From assembly GCF_020080835.1 (NCBI RefSeq), contig NC_058160.1:10991547-11055546 (forward strand): DNA of 64,000 bases, given 5' to 3'. A program made the position numbers and the translations under genes. This stretch comes from Cotesia glomerata (Eukaryota; Arthropoda; Insecta; Hymenoptera; Braconidae). Below the pieces are notes generated by a model that ran no database searches, was not told the DNA's origin, and saw only the letters and a list, made by a program, of their open reading frames with translations. Of the stretch, positions 25,189 through 37,134 are shown in pieces. The stretch's first letter is position 1; each line of letters opens with the position of its first letter.

Positions 25189-26129
25189 TTACTCGGCTTT
25201 GAGAGCTTCTGGTTCGTCATTATCACTGAACTCGTCGTCCTCGGCATGAGAAGACTCGGCCTCCTCATCATCGACAGTGCGGTCTCTGTCTTGGTGATCA
25301 TTCCTGTCGTCCATGACGACACCAGGTCTGCCTTCATCACGGCCGATCATGGGATAGTCATCAGAGGCACCGCGTCCGAACCCGTCGATGGCTCCAGACA
25401 TGGCCATCTTCGCGCGGACCGCTGCGGCGTTCATCGTGAAGGGGTTCAGACTGTTCTCCGCGAAATACTGCAAGTACGTGTCGAGGATCGACTGGTGGTG
25501 GTTGGGCGTGAGAGGTAGCCCTGCAGGGTGCAAAGGCGCGGTGTTGGGCTCGCGACTGTGAGCATGCATCAGGCCCTCGATCGCGGACTTGGCAGCTATC
25601 GCGGTGGCTGCTTTGCTCTGCTGGTTGATCTTGGTGATCACCGTGTTGTTGTTCGGAGTCGGCGAGCCGTACCTCAGGCTCAGCGGCAGGGTCAGGTCTT
25701 CCGGGTCATCGCCTCCGCAGACGGAGCTCCCAGCTTCTGACGGTGCCCCCCTGGGCAGCTCAAGACGCATATCACTTCGTCGTGGGCCAGTTGGACTTGC
25801 GCGGGCTCTCAGCTCCGCGGGACTTACTTTTACCCCGGCTTTGGCGAGCAGTCGCGAGGCCAGCTCAGGATCGAACGGGCTCGGCATTGGCAACACTGGC
25901 AGATCCTTGGTACTGATTCCGCGGTGCTGGCGTGACATGTGCGAATGCAGGGAGTTCCGGGACTTGGCGACAGTTCCGCACAACACACACCGGTAGCCTG
26001 GACACACGGTGTGCTTGTCCTCCAAGTGGGTCCTCAGCGTGTGGGCGGATCTGTATATTTTACCGCACTTCGGGCATGGTCGCGGATCTGTCGCTCGTAC
26101 CCGCATCATGTCCAGACCACGTCTTGCAA
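25189..26129 (-). CDS. ab: abrupt terminal exon 4 (canonical Abrupt zinc fingers)
   Basis: The acceptor AAATCTTTCAG precedes TTGCAAGACG. The first two bases complete a Val codon from the upstream exon (NYV|ARRGLD). The C2H2 pair lies at the start of the exon. The rest is a long low-complexity region with a proline/serine-rich part and an acidic C-terminus. It is the most distal of the four terminal exons and the one that matches fly Abrupt. Confidence 0.9.
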
Positions 26130-27027
26130 CTGAAAGATTTAGTTTTTGTTAAATTTTTGATGATTTTATTTAAATGGATAGTTATTAAATAAATCAGCGA
26201 ATAAATAATTTTTTTAATTAAAATTTTCTCGCTGATGCATTCAATATTTTAATTATAAATGGCAATTAATGTTTTTGTCTATGGATAAAAAAAAATGATT
26301 ATTAATATTGAAAAAATAATCTCTCACCAAACAATTCTCATCGAAAAGCATTAAATTAAACAATTGTATATATATTTTGTTTTTTATTTTAAAATTTTAT
26401 ACATTGTTGAATTGTTTTCATCTCTCATAACATTTTTTTGGAAAATAATTACCTATTTTTACATAATTTATCTTTTTTTTTAAAAGTAATAACACAATTA
26501 TCAGTGACTGTAATTACAATCTACAAGCCTGTTCTTATTTTATTAATAATTATACATTGATAATTACAATTACAATTATTTCATTTTAAACTTTACTTCA
26601 TATCTTTGTTCAATAAATTTTTTTTTTACTTTAATTGCAAAAATTTCGTAGAAAAATAACGCTGGATCTTTTTTTATTAGCTTTATTTTATTGTATTGAA
26701 TGACTATTGTATTTGATCATGGTCATCTTGAAAAAATTAAAATTAAAATAAAAAATTCTATTGCATTGGATGCTTTTTAACATCAATTAGCGTGTACGCT
26801 CAATTGTCTTTAATAAAAAATAATAATTATCAAGTTCAAACTTAAATTATACATTCCAGTGTAATTTTTTTTTTTAAATATAAAATAAATGGTTACTTAA
26901 ATACTGCGCGTTACAATTATGTACAAAAAAATAACTCAAAAATGCAAATAAAAAAAAACTTAAAAATGTTCACTCGGTATAAAAGTTATCCTGCACAAAA
27001 AATACCTCGGAATTATTAGTTATTTAC

Positions 27028-27077
<50 letters not shown>

Positions 27078-28387
27078 TAATAATTTAAAATAATAGGTGT
27101 GCGTTTATCAACAATAAGTCATAATATATATTATTAATTATTATTAAATTAATAATATTAACAACAGTATACTGTAAAAAATTGAAGGCAACTTTTACCT
27201 AAAATTTTACATTATTAATTTGGTGTAAACAAACGGTGTAGACTTTTAAATTCAGTCTGAATATAAAAACTGCTTAGATAAAAAAAATAACTTGATTTTA
27301 GAAAATAAATCTTAATTTTTTAATTCAAAAAATCTCTCTTATCAAATTAATTTTTTTTTCATTCAAAAAAACCTATTTTACAGAAACTTAACCCTTTAGA
27401 GTCAGAGGATCTTGAAACGTCTACACGTGAGAGTAGTGGGGAGAGCGCAAATCCGTAGTAAGACCCAAGAGTGGGGTTTCAAGGTCAGACTCTAAAGGGT
27501 TAAAATAAAAAAAAAAATGACTTCTTACAACTTCTCAAATCTTGGGCATAAATTTTCATTTAGACATTCTTAAAATAAAAATTTTAAAAAGCCGGTTGGA
27601 TGGGAAAAATTTTTTACAGCCGGTAAAAAGAGAAAATTAGACATAAGTCCACCTAAGTGTCTTTATTTTGTCCCACTGTTCGGCGTGTTTAACCCTCATG
27701 TGATTTCTAACACTATTGGGGTGGGAAAAAGTCTTGGCGCAGGAGACGACCGGACAGGTGGGCGAGTCTCTGGGGTAATGATGGTCGAGATGGGCTCGCA
27801 TGTCCGCGATATCATAGTAAGACCGGACGCAGAGCGGGCACTGGATGAGATTGCGTCGATGATGCTGGGGCTGAGAGCGTTTGAGCGGCGGCCTCTGGTA
27901 CTGGGGGTTCGGGACCCTCGTCAGCTGGTGTTGTCGTGCAGTAGAAGAAATTGAAGAGCAAGTTACCATTTGTTTAGGCTCGTCATCCTCCTCGTCTTCC
28001 TCCTTCTCGTCCTCGGAGTCTCCCGCTGGGTAGACCGGGTCCTCATAGTCTTCCTCGACATCGATCTCCTCGACCTTGATTACCCGTAACATCCTATCAT
28101 CGTGGTGGTGGTGAGCAGTAGAGGAGGCTGCTGCTGATGTAGAAGTTAAGACACCTCCACCAACTCTTCTTCCTCCACCACCACCCCCACCTGGTCCTGG
28201 TGGTCCATCTTTACGTCTTTGTCTGTTATCTGCAACCACCACCACACCAATGTTACCACCAGCTGTCGTCCATTTTCTTCTCATCTTTTTATTTATTTAT
28301 TTATTATTAATTTAAGTAATGCATAAGGGAGGCCATGCGATCTCGGTACCTTACAGTAGGCCTAGACGAGGAATTTCTTTGTTTTTG

Positions 28388-28419
<32 letters not shown>

Positions 28420-31400
28420 ATGATAAGAGTCGAGTCAATGATTTCGGTTTTGATTTTAGTTTGGTTTTCGGTCAGAATATCCCAGACAAAAACATCTATC
28501 GATAATTATCACTAAAAACTTCATTTATTTTTATTATTTTATTTTGTTCTTGATATTAAAAATTAATTAATTGATTTAAATTCAGGAAGAAAATACTTTT
28601 TTTGTATAAATTATTAATCAAAATTATATTTTTAATAATTTATACAGAATTTCTTTTTCTAAAAAAAATTAATAACATATAGACTGATAGAAAAAATTTA
28701 CTTGATTTAAAATAATAAAATTTTAAACTAAAATATTAGAAATATTTCTTTTTAATTAAAAACAATAAATTTATCTAAAATTTCTTCTCTTAAATAAAAT
28801 AAATTATATAAAAATTTTATCACATGATAATAATATTTTTGTTGAGGATATTCTTAACTTAAACCCATAATTCTTCAATGAATTAATTTGATTTTATAAT
28901 AATCTTTAGCTTTATCTTTATCATACTCGTTATTATTATAAATATTAATATTATTATTATCGTTATTATTATTATGACAATTATTATTATTAATAATGAG
29001 AATCGAGTCTCATGACCCCGACTGCTGCTGGGGATTATTAACAGTAGGTCGCTGATGAATCCCGTGAGCTTGCAACTGATGATTGATCAGGTAGTGCTTG
29101 GTTTTGCAGCGTTTCCCGCAAACGGAGCACTGCGGCCAGGTTTCGGGAGGCGGCCAGTTAGAGTGGACGTTTTTAACGTGCTGGCGAAGGTTGCTGGGCG
29201 AGGAGTAACTTCTACCGCAATAACGACACAGGGGTTTACTGTCATCGTGCCGGAGGGCAGAGTACAGACGGGCCAAATTTTCCACCGCTTGAGAAGATGA
29301 TGTCTCGTGATCGGTGACGGCGACTCCCATCATTGCGACATCCTCCCTCATTGGCATCACCGATCCTACAACCAGGATGTGCCCGTCAATTTTATACCCT
29401 TTATTTTAGCCTCTAAGCTAGTTCCTAGTTTTTAAGCTACAACACTACTCTCGTACTCTCAGGGCATGCCCGGTTGTAGGATTTCCTTCTTATTATTTAT
29501 TTTCCTTTCTTTTTTTATTTTTTTATTTTTTACATAGTTACTTTTTTGTCTTTGTTTTTGTTAAGTACATCGATCGAGCTTTCACTTTACGCTTTTTTTT
29601 TTTTTTTTTTTGGTTAAACTCTTGCAAGTTTAGTTCAGGGAAAAAATAAAAAACGGGAAGAAGGATAAAATCTAACTATGTGTGTGGAGGCTGGTATTGA
29701 TCCATTCTATTCTACAGTGTAAAAAAATTTCGGTCCACAGTGTGCCTTGGTTTACACACATGTTTAATTTATTGTGAAGAAAATTTGACACTCGTGAAAA
29801 ATTACTTGTAAAAGAAGAAATAATTATTTATATATACTTAAGTCTGAAATTTAAATTTTAATTAAATGTTAAAATTTAAGAGATTTTATTTTTATGATAA
29901 TGAAAATAAATTATTTAATTAGATTTTTATTGTGAAATTAAACAATTAAAAATTTATTACTAATAAATAAAATTCTGTTGAAATTTAAGATTTTTTAAAA
30001 CTCCAAAAATCGTAACACATGAAAATATAATAAATATTTAAATAAAAATAAATAAAATCTCAAAAAAAGCAGATTGCAATCAGAATTAAATTGCATGAAA
30101 GCAATCAAAGTAATTTACTATTGTGTCTATAAAAAGAGCAATAATTTAAAAGTAGTAGGCGAAATAATAACAACTGTCTGGACAGTATCAGAGATTTACA
30201 GTGTTCAGACTATGGAGTAGAACAAAGCCAGAATTGCGGGCGTTATTTATGAAGGAGATCGATCGTATTAGGTTGTACAGAGTGCTCTGTACAGAGTAAT
30301 ATAAAAACTAATGGATTTACTTATAGGCGGTATTGGTAATTAAATTGTAATGTAAAAATAAAAATAAAAATAGAGATAAAAGTATCGGTTAAAAAGTGAA
30401 TATAAGCTGTAGTTTGTTATTAGAGAGCAGAGTGGAGCAGCCAGGCATTGAACCACACCCTAGATGACCAGGACACGGAATAATGGGGAGGAAAAAATGT
30501 ATTACGACGCATTGGTAAGAGCTGGGTGTGCCACTTGTAGTGTACTTGGTGTATCTACACGTACACGGCGAAACGCCAGACAACCAGACAAGGTGGAGGT
30601 GGCAAACCAAATGAAAGGGGAGAATGAGAAACGAAAGGGATGGCTTAATGTATAAGGGACCTTCGAGAGGGTAGATCAATGCGAAACATGTCCGCGAAAT
30701 TGCTTGAGGATCGATCGATACCAGAACCCTCCGGGGATACTATACTACTCTTCTCTTTTCTTCGCTATATATGTTATGTACCCTTTTCTATACTTCCTCA
30801 AGCTTTATTTGTGTCTATTTGTTCCCAGCTTTGCCAAGTGATTCTCCAGATTCTATATTCCTAAGCTTTTTTATTCTACTCCATAAATAATATATGTTTC
30901 TTCAATAAAGTTTAAATTAATCGCTTCATTTATTAATTTATTTAATTTAAAAGAAGAAATAACAATATTGTTAGATCTTTATTTCTTCTTTTTAATTATA
31001 AAAAATTTAAATAAAATTTTTTTTCAGACTCTCTGTAATTTTTCATGAGTGTTAAATTTTAATGCAAAATTTACATAATTTTAAATTTTCTTCTCTATTT
31101 TTGACAATGCAGTTATGGAAAAAAAGTTATCTTCATCTGCAGTAAATTTAAATAATTTTCGAAAAAAAAAAATTGTAAAGGCTCACGCATAATTATTTAA
31201 TAACTTTTTGCTGAGCTAAGTACAATAAAAAGTGACAGAAAAAAATTATCCGAAGCATTTTTGAAGTGCAGAAAAGACGTCATCTGGAAGCTGACAATTC
31301 TAGCGGAAGGTTATACTATATAGAATAATCTTTTATGTCTGGTCACGTCTTTAATATTGCTCTGGCACTGTATACGGCTTAAGAAGTTTTCTTCTTTACT

Positions 31401-33535
31401 ATATATTTATATATACTAGTTTCATTTTTCTACCTAGTGACATTAAATAGTGGCAGAGCCTATTTGCACCCCAGGGTTCTCCCAAAAAGGGGACGAGACC
31501 TTAATCAATCTTGTGGGTAAATTTTCTACGCTGCACTCGCTTAATTTTAAACGCTACAACTGTACGCTGATCAATCATCAAAATAAATACTCTGATTTAG
31601 AGTAAATAATAACAATAATAATAATTTTAATAATAAAAATAAAAATAATAAGTGGTTAAAATTTAAAAATAAAAATAAAAATAAAAACAAAGAATTGATC
31701 GAAACAGCAAACGTATAAACGAATCACAACCGCTATAAGCCTTATCACGATTCTATTTCAAAGTGATAGATGGTCCTAATCTAGAACTCCCTCCTCAATA
31801 CGAATCTCCAAAGTCACGTTTCCCTTTTATTGACAAATCTAACCTAAGGGTAAATAGGGACCCTGGTACGCATCCCATAACTTTTAAAGACCACGCATCC
31901 ACATATCCATATCTACATAAATATATCCCACAGAATAACAACAGCAGTAACCAAAATAGTGGTCATATTTGTAATAAAATTTTCCCAACAAAAATATTCA
32001 CCAAAATAAAATAAAAATAAATACACACACTCGCTTACACATAAAAGAAGAAATAAAAAAAAGGCCAGGAGGTATAAACGTCCATGCTATTACGTCGAAA
32101 TAAAATTAAGTTTCGGGCTAGAGATAGCTCGAGATTCGGCCAGTGAAATTGGATAAGCCACCAAGGGTTTGTTTGGCTTGGGGATCACTAACAAAAAACT
32201 ACTGAAGAAAAAAAAAACTCTCAATATATAAAAACAAAAAAAGAAAGTTACTTCGATCCATGTCCATTAACAGCTATCAATTTTTTCTTCACAATATATA
32301 TTTATATATTTATGTATCTTAAATATTAGTTAGACTAATGTAAGATAAATTTATCAAAAAATTATCCTTAACTCTAACTATACATGGAAGAAAATAATTT
32401 CTTAATAAAAAAATACTAATAAAAATAAGACAAGCCTATTATTAAATAAAAAGTCTACTGGAAGATTTTAAAAATACTTTAAAAAATAATTTGTTCTGTC
32501 TTTCATTTAAAATGTTAATTATTTTTTTATAATATTATTATTATTTTGTTCAGCCATTCTCATTGCCGTACTGCTGATGCGGTGAATGAATCTGCGCACT
32601 TGATGAATTCAGCAAAGAATTAAGCGCTTGCGTACCATCCGGGCCTTGATACACCGGATATCTATTTCTCTTCCTTATTCCGTGCATCGACAATAAATGT
32701 ATTTGTAAATATTGCTTGGTTTTAAATTGTTTTTGGCATACGTGGCATGATATATAAGCCGTTTGTACAGTATGAACATTAACAATGTGTTGTTTAAGAT
32801 TTGAGTTGTTAGAGTAAATTTTTCCGCACTCTGGGCACTTTGGTTTGCCCTGCAGGTCACTCGAATTATTCGAGGACATCAATTGATGTTGCTGCTGATG
32901 TTGGTGCTGCTGTTGCTGTTGTTGCTGATAAGATAAGTCAGATGTTGATAAATACTTGGATGTTGATGTAGTTATTTGGAGACTCTGGAGGTTGTTTTGT
33001 AGTTTGTGTTGGATTATCGATAGCTCTGAGTCGAGACTGATGTTATTCATGGGATTCGTCGGTTGCTGACCAGAAGACAATTGTTGTTGCTGTTGCTGTT
33101 GCTGTTGCTGCTGTTGGTGCTGCTGCTGCTGTTTATCGTTGTAGCGAATCTGGCGAAGCTGAACCCCGCTGTCACTGTCCAAGGATGTCCTTTGGTTTCG
33201 TCTAGTCCGTGATATTGCGAGACCACCAGCACCACAAGTGACGGTACCAGTTGCGGGTCCAGCGCCAGCGCCACCAAGAGGAATCCAGGATGACGAGCCT
33301 CTACTCGAGTCCATACAGTCTTCTCTCGAGGGCTGCCAACGCCCTGGAACCACCAGGCAATTTTCAGTCCTTCTGGTCACCCCTTTCAATGATTCCTTAT
33401 ACACTATTTTTCCCTTCCCATTTTTTATCAATGCTTTAGATTTTATTTTTAGATTTTTATTTATATATACAACCCTTCGACCACTTTAGCAACACCTTTT
33501 ATTACTTTTTAATTTTATTTAATATACTTTGATTA

Positions 33536-33566
<31 letters not shown>

Positions 33567-36500
33567 ATTTTTATCTTCCAAGACGGTCGAGCCAATTCCG
33601 AAGCTGTCTCACTAATAATTTTATTTCCTGATACTTATCTTCCTTGTGGCACTCTTTATTTATATATAATAATAAATTTACAATGTAATAGTCTGATTGA
33701 TATATTTTTTTTTCTCATTATCTTTCTTTAGTAAAAAAATTTTGAGCACGACTCTCGATTTACTCACCACATTAATAATTACTTATTTATTTTTATTAAA
33801 CTTTAATATGATTGTGATATAATGGATGACAGTGAGAGGAATGGAATTGATGAGAGGTACGAGAGTTACATGCATACGTAAAAGAAATCGAATTTACGTT
33901 ATTTACTTTCTGAGTTAATAATAATTAAAATCTTTAGGGAATACTTTTAAGGACTGCGGATTAATTATAATCGTACATCTTGCCTGGACTTTGATAGTTT
34001 ATCATTGTTATTTAGTATTAATAATTATTATTATTTATTATTTTAAAGTGAGACTTACCGTAATTTGGATCCTGATTCGCAGCGTGTATTCCGGAAGGTC
34101 CAGGCATTAATCCTGTAATAAATGTAAATAATAAATATTAAAATGTGTATATAGATATAGATAATACATACATACATTTATGAATAGGTGGAGCATTTTA
34201 GAATGGGAATGGAGTTAAATAAGTGGTTATTATTATTAATGATTAGTCATATGATATATGTACATATATTTAAGAGTGTGATAAATTACCTTGAAGTCCC
34301 AAAAGCGCCGCGGGGAATGTGCCACGATGATGTTCCAGAGAGTCATTGAGAATGTCATTGGGTTCGGCCTTGACTGAATTGAGAATACTGTCGTTATTCG
34401 ACATTTCTTCGTCATTATCAGACGCGGAATTTGAATCTTCGCCAGTTGATTGAGCCTAAATCCATTAAAAACAAATTTATTACCAATGTTTACAACATCG
34501 ATACCATAATAAAATATATTTTAGATTATTTTATATATATTATACCTTAATATCATTATTCGGTGTGTGTATCGTAGGTCCGCCTTCAAGAGCCTGTCCT
34601 AAAAGCGATTCCTGGAGATCAGCAGCGGCGCCTTTCAGCTGCTCGAGGTGATTTCCCACTGGAGGTGAATAACTTTTGGACCTTTTTTCTGGTGGTGGAC
34701 TTAGACCGCTGTCACTTGGATCACCTCGGTCATGCCACGTGTTCCTCGACGTCACCTAGACAGACAATATCAATAATTATAAATATTTATTTTTACAAAT
34801 CAACAAAAGTTATTAACTGAGGATTAAAGTTTAAAGTTTAATTTTAATTATAGTATATATTTTTTAGCTTTAATAATAAAGACCGTATGAAAATGAATGA
34901 TGAAGCATAAAATATATATAACTACCGGTGATTCCGTGTGATCTCGCGTCTCAGATCCAGATGGAATTTTAGCTCCTGCGGTGCCGCTCTTAACGTCCGC
35001 AAGTCCTCTTACTTGAAGCATCTGAGCGGTTTTGAGAAAGGCCGCTAGTTGTTCCTGACCTACGTGGACTTCTCCGTGATACATGAACCTTAACAATGAC
35101 TCCATGTCTGACGACGCAACGTCCCTGAGAATAACTATTGGATGCTGACATGGATTTGCCTGAAAAATAAATTTATTCATCAGTAATTGTTAAATTATTT
35201 AAGTTAAAATTTTTATTGTAGAAATTTTTAAATTCTGGGGGAAATATTAAACATACAAAAAAAAAGTAAAGTAATGTTTTTTTATAGAAAATTTAATTTC
35301 CTACAAAAAAGATTTCTTGTGAATTTTTTGCTATCTCTCATCTTTCAAACACATTTTCAATTTTAATTTTGAATATCATAAATATTAAATGTAATTTTTA
35401 CAGTATTGTTAATAATAATAATAATTTAAATGTTGTAATTATGCGTGAATGTACTTTTAAAAATTTTATTTTCAAGTCAGCTCACTAGTAATGTGATTGC
35501 ACGTTTACTCTTAACTTAACACGTCGTGTAATTGCAAATACGTGTAGGTATATATGTTGCGAAGGCGTTTAGTCTGCATTGTAATGAGAAAAAAAATTTT
35601 TAAAAGTGCTTTTACACTTCTCAGTACTAAGTACATACATCTTATAAATAATTAAATGAAAAAGGTATATATTATTAACGAAAATAAACTAAGTATTATG
35701 AAGCACCCCAACTAAAGTGTAAATAAAACACGACTACATGGTTTCTAATCCGGTTATAAGACCAGACAATTTCAACCGTTACTTCTTTTTTTGTCAATCT
35801 GGATTTATTTATGCATTTTTAATTAAATAAAATAAAATAAAAATTAACGCACGTAATTCTTATTTATTATCAAGTTAAATAACATTTTTTTAGCAAAGCT
35901 TATTTTAATCGGAGCCGGAGTAAATAAAATTCATGAATGAACTTGATATATAATAATAAATGTATATTTGACTAATGTAAATATGAAACTTGCTAAGAGT
36001 ACTCTTCTCTTATATACTTTAATCTTTAATATGTATATTTATATATGTGTATATTATATAGACGGTGTCGCGGGAATGTGCGACGACGAGCAACAACGCA
36101 CTTCCGTTGATAAAAATACGCACAGCATAATGTGTGACTTGGTAAGTCAGTACACGCGCCAACACCATCATTCACTGACATTCCATACAAATGTACAATA
36201 TATACATTTATTTACATATATATGTTTATTATTAAAAATGAATAAGTAAAATATAAATATCATTCTATTTTTTTCTACTTAATATTACATTTATTATTTA
36301 TTATTGTTATTTATTTATGAGTTTACTTATAAAATATTTACCGCATAATATTATACTTTATCTAAAAGTTTTAATTATTATTTCTTCTTTACAGTAATTT
36401 ATATTATCAAGTATGAATGTGTAGGTACATACTTTAATTATAAATTTTGAACTTTAAAGTTAATTTCATTACATTGAAAATTCAATTTAAATTCACCGAG

Positions 36501-37053
36501 AAAAATATATTTAATGCATGACATTAAACTTTACGATCTAATGTTTTTAATTATCATTTATATTCCCCGATATCATTATTATTATTTATTTAAATAGAAT
36601 TAAATATGTAAATTAAATATTTAAATTTTAATATATTTTATATTGAAGTTAATTCTTAAAATAAAATACTAATTACAGTCGACGCTCTCTGTATTGGACC
36701 TCTCTGTATTTGACCGCTCTCTGTATTTGACCACATTCTTCCTCTGTATTTGACGATTTTACACAGCTCTTATGGACAAGGACGAGTCAAATACAGAGAA
36801 TGGTCCTGTACGGGTGAGTCAAATACAGAGAGCGTTGACTGTAAATAATTCTAACAAAAGAAATTATTTCAACGGTTTCATTTAAATAACTTTTTTATTA
36901 ATCTCAACTGTCGTCGAGTATTTGATTTTTTTTTTTCGCGTCGAGATCGGATAGTAGTTGAATATATTCTTGAATTACATCGTAACATATATAGTAACAG
37001 TGCCGTGTAGATGAGATTGAATTTTAAAAAAAATTCACGTGTAAGTATATATG

Positions 37054-37134
<81 letters not shown>

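Larger units (their letters stand above)
26130..27636 (-). other. abrupt intron / 3' UTR between terminal exons
   Basis: AT-rich, no other coding exon seen. It contains an (AAT)n microsatellite at 27030-27077 and a piggyBac-type MITE at 27392-27499. The part below 27637 is probably the 3' UTR of the 28.2-kb terminal exon. Confidence 0.5.

Noticed and set aside
25246..26192. Plus-strand open frames opposite the abrupt finger exon
   Set aside because: Shadows of the coding strand; no independent domain or start context.
31763..32014. 83-codon plus-strand frame (DGPNLELPPQYESPKS)
   Set aside because: Antisense in the probable abrupt 3' UTR/intron; no family resemblance or splice signals.
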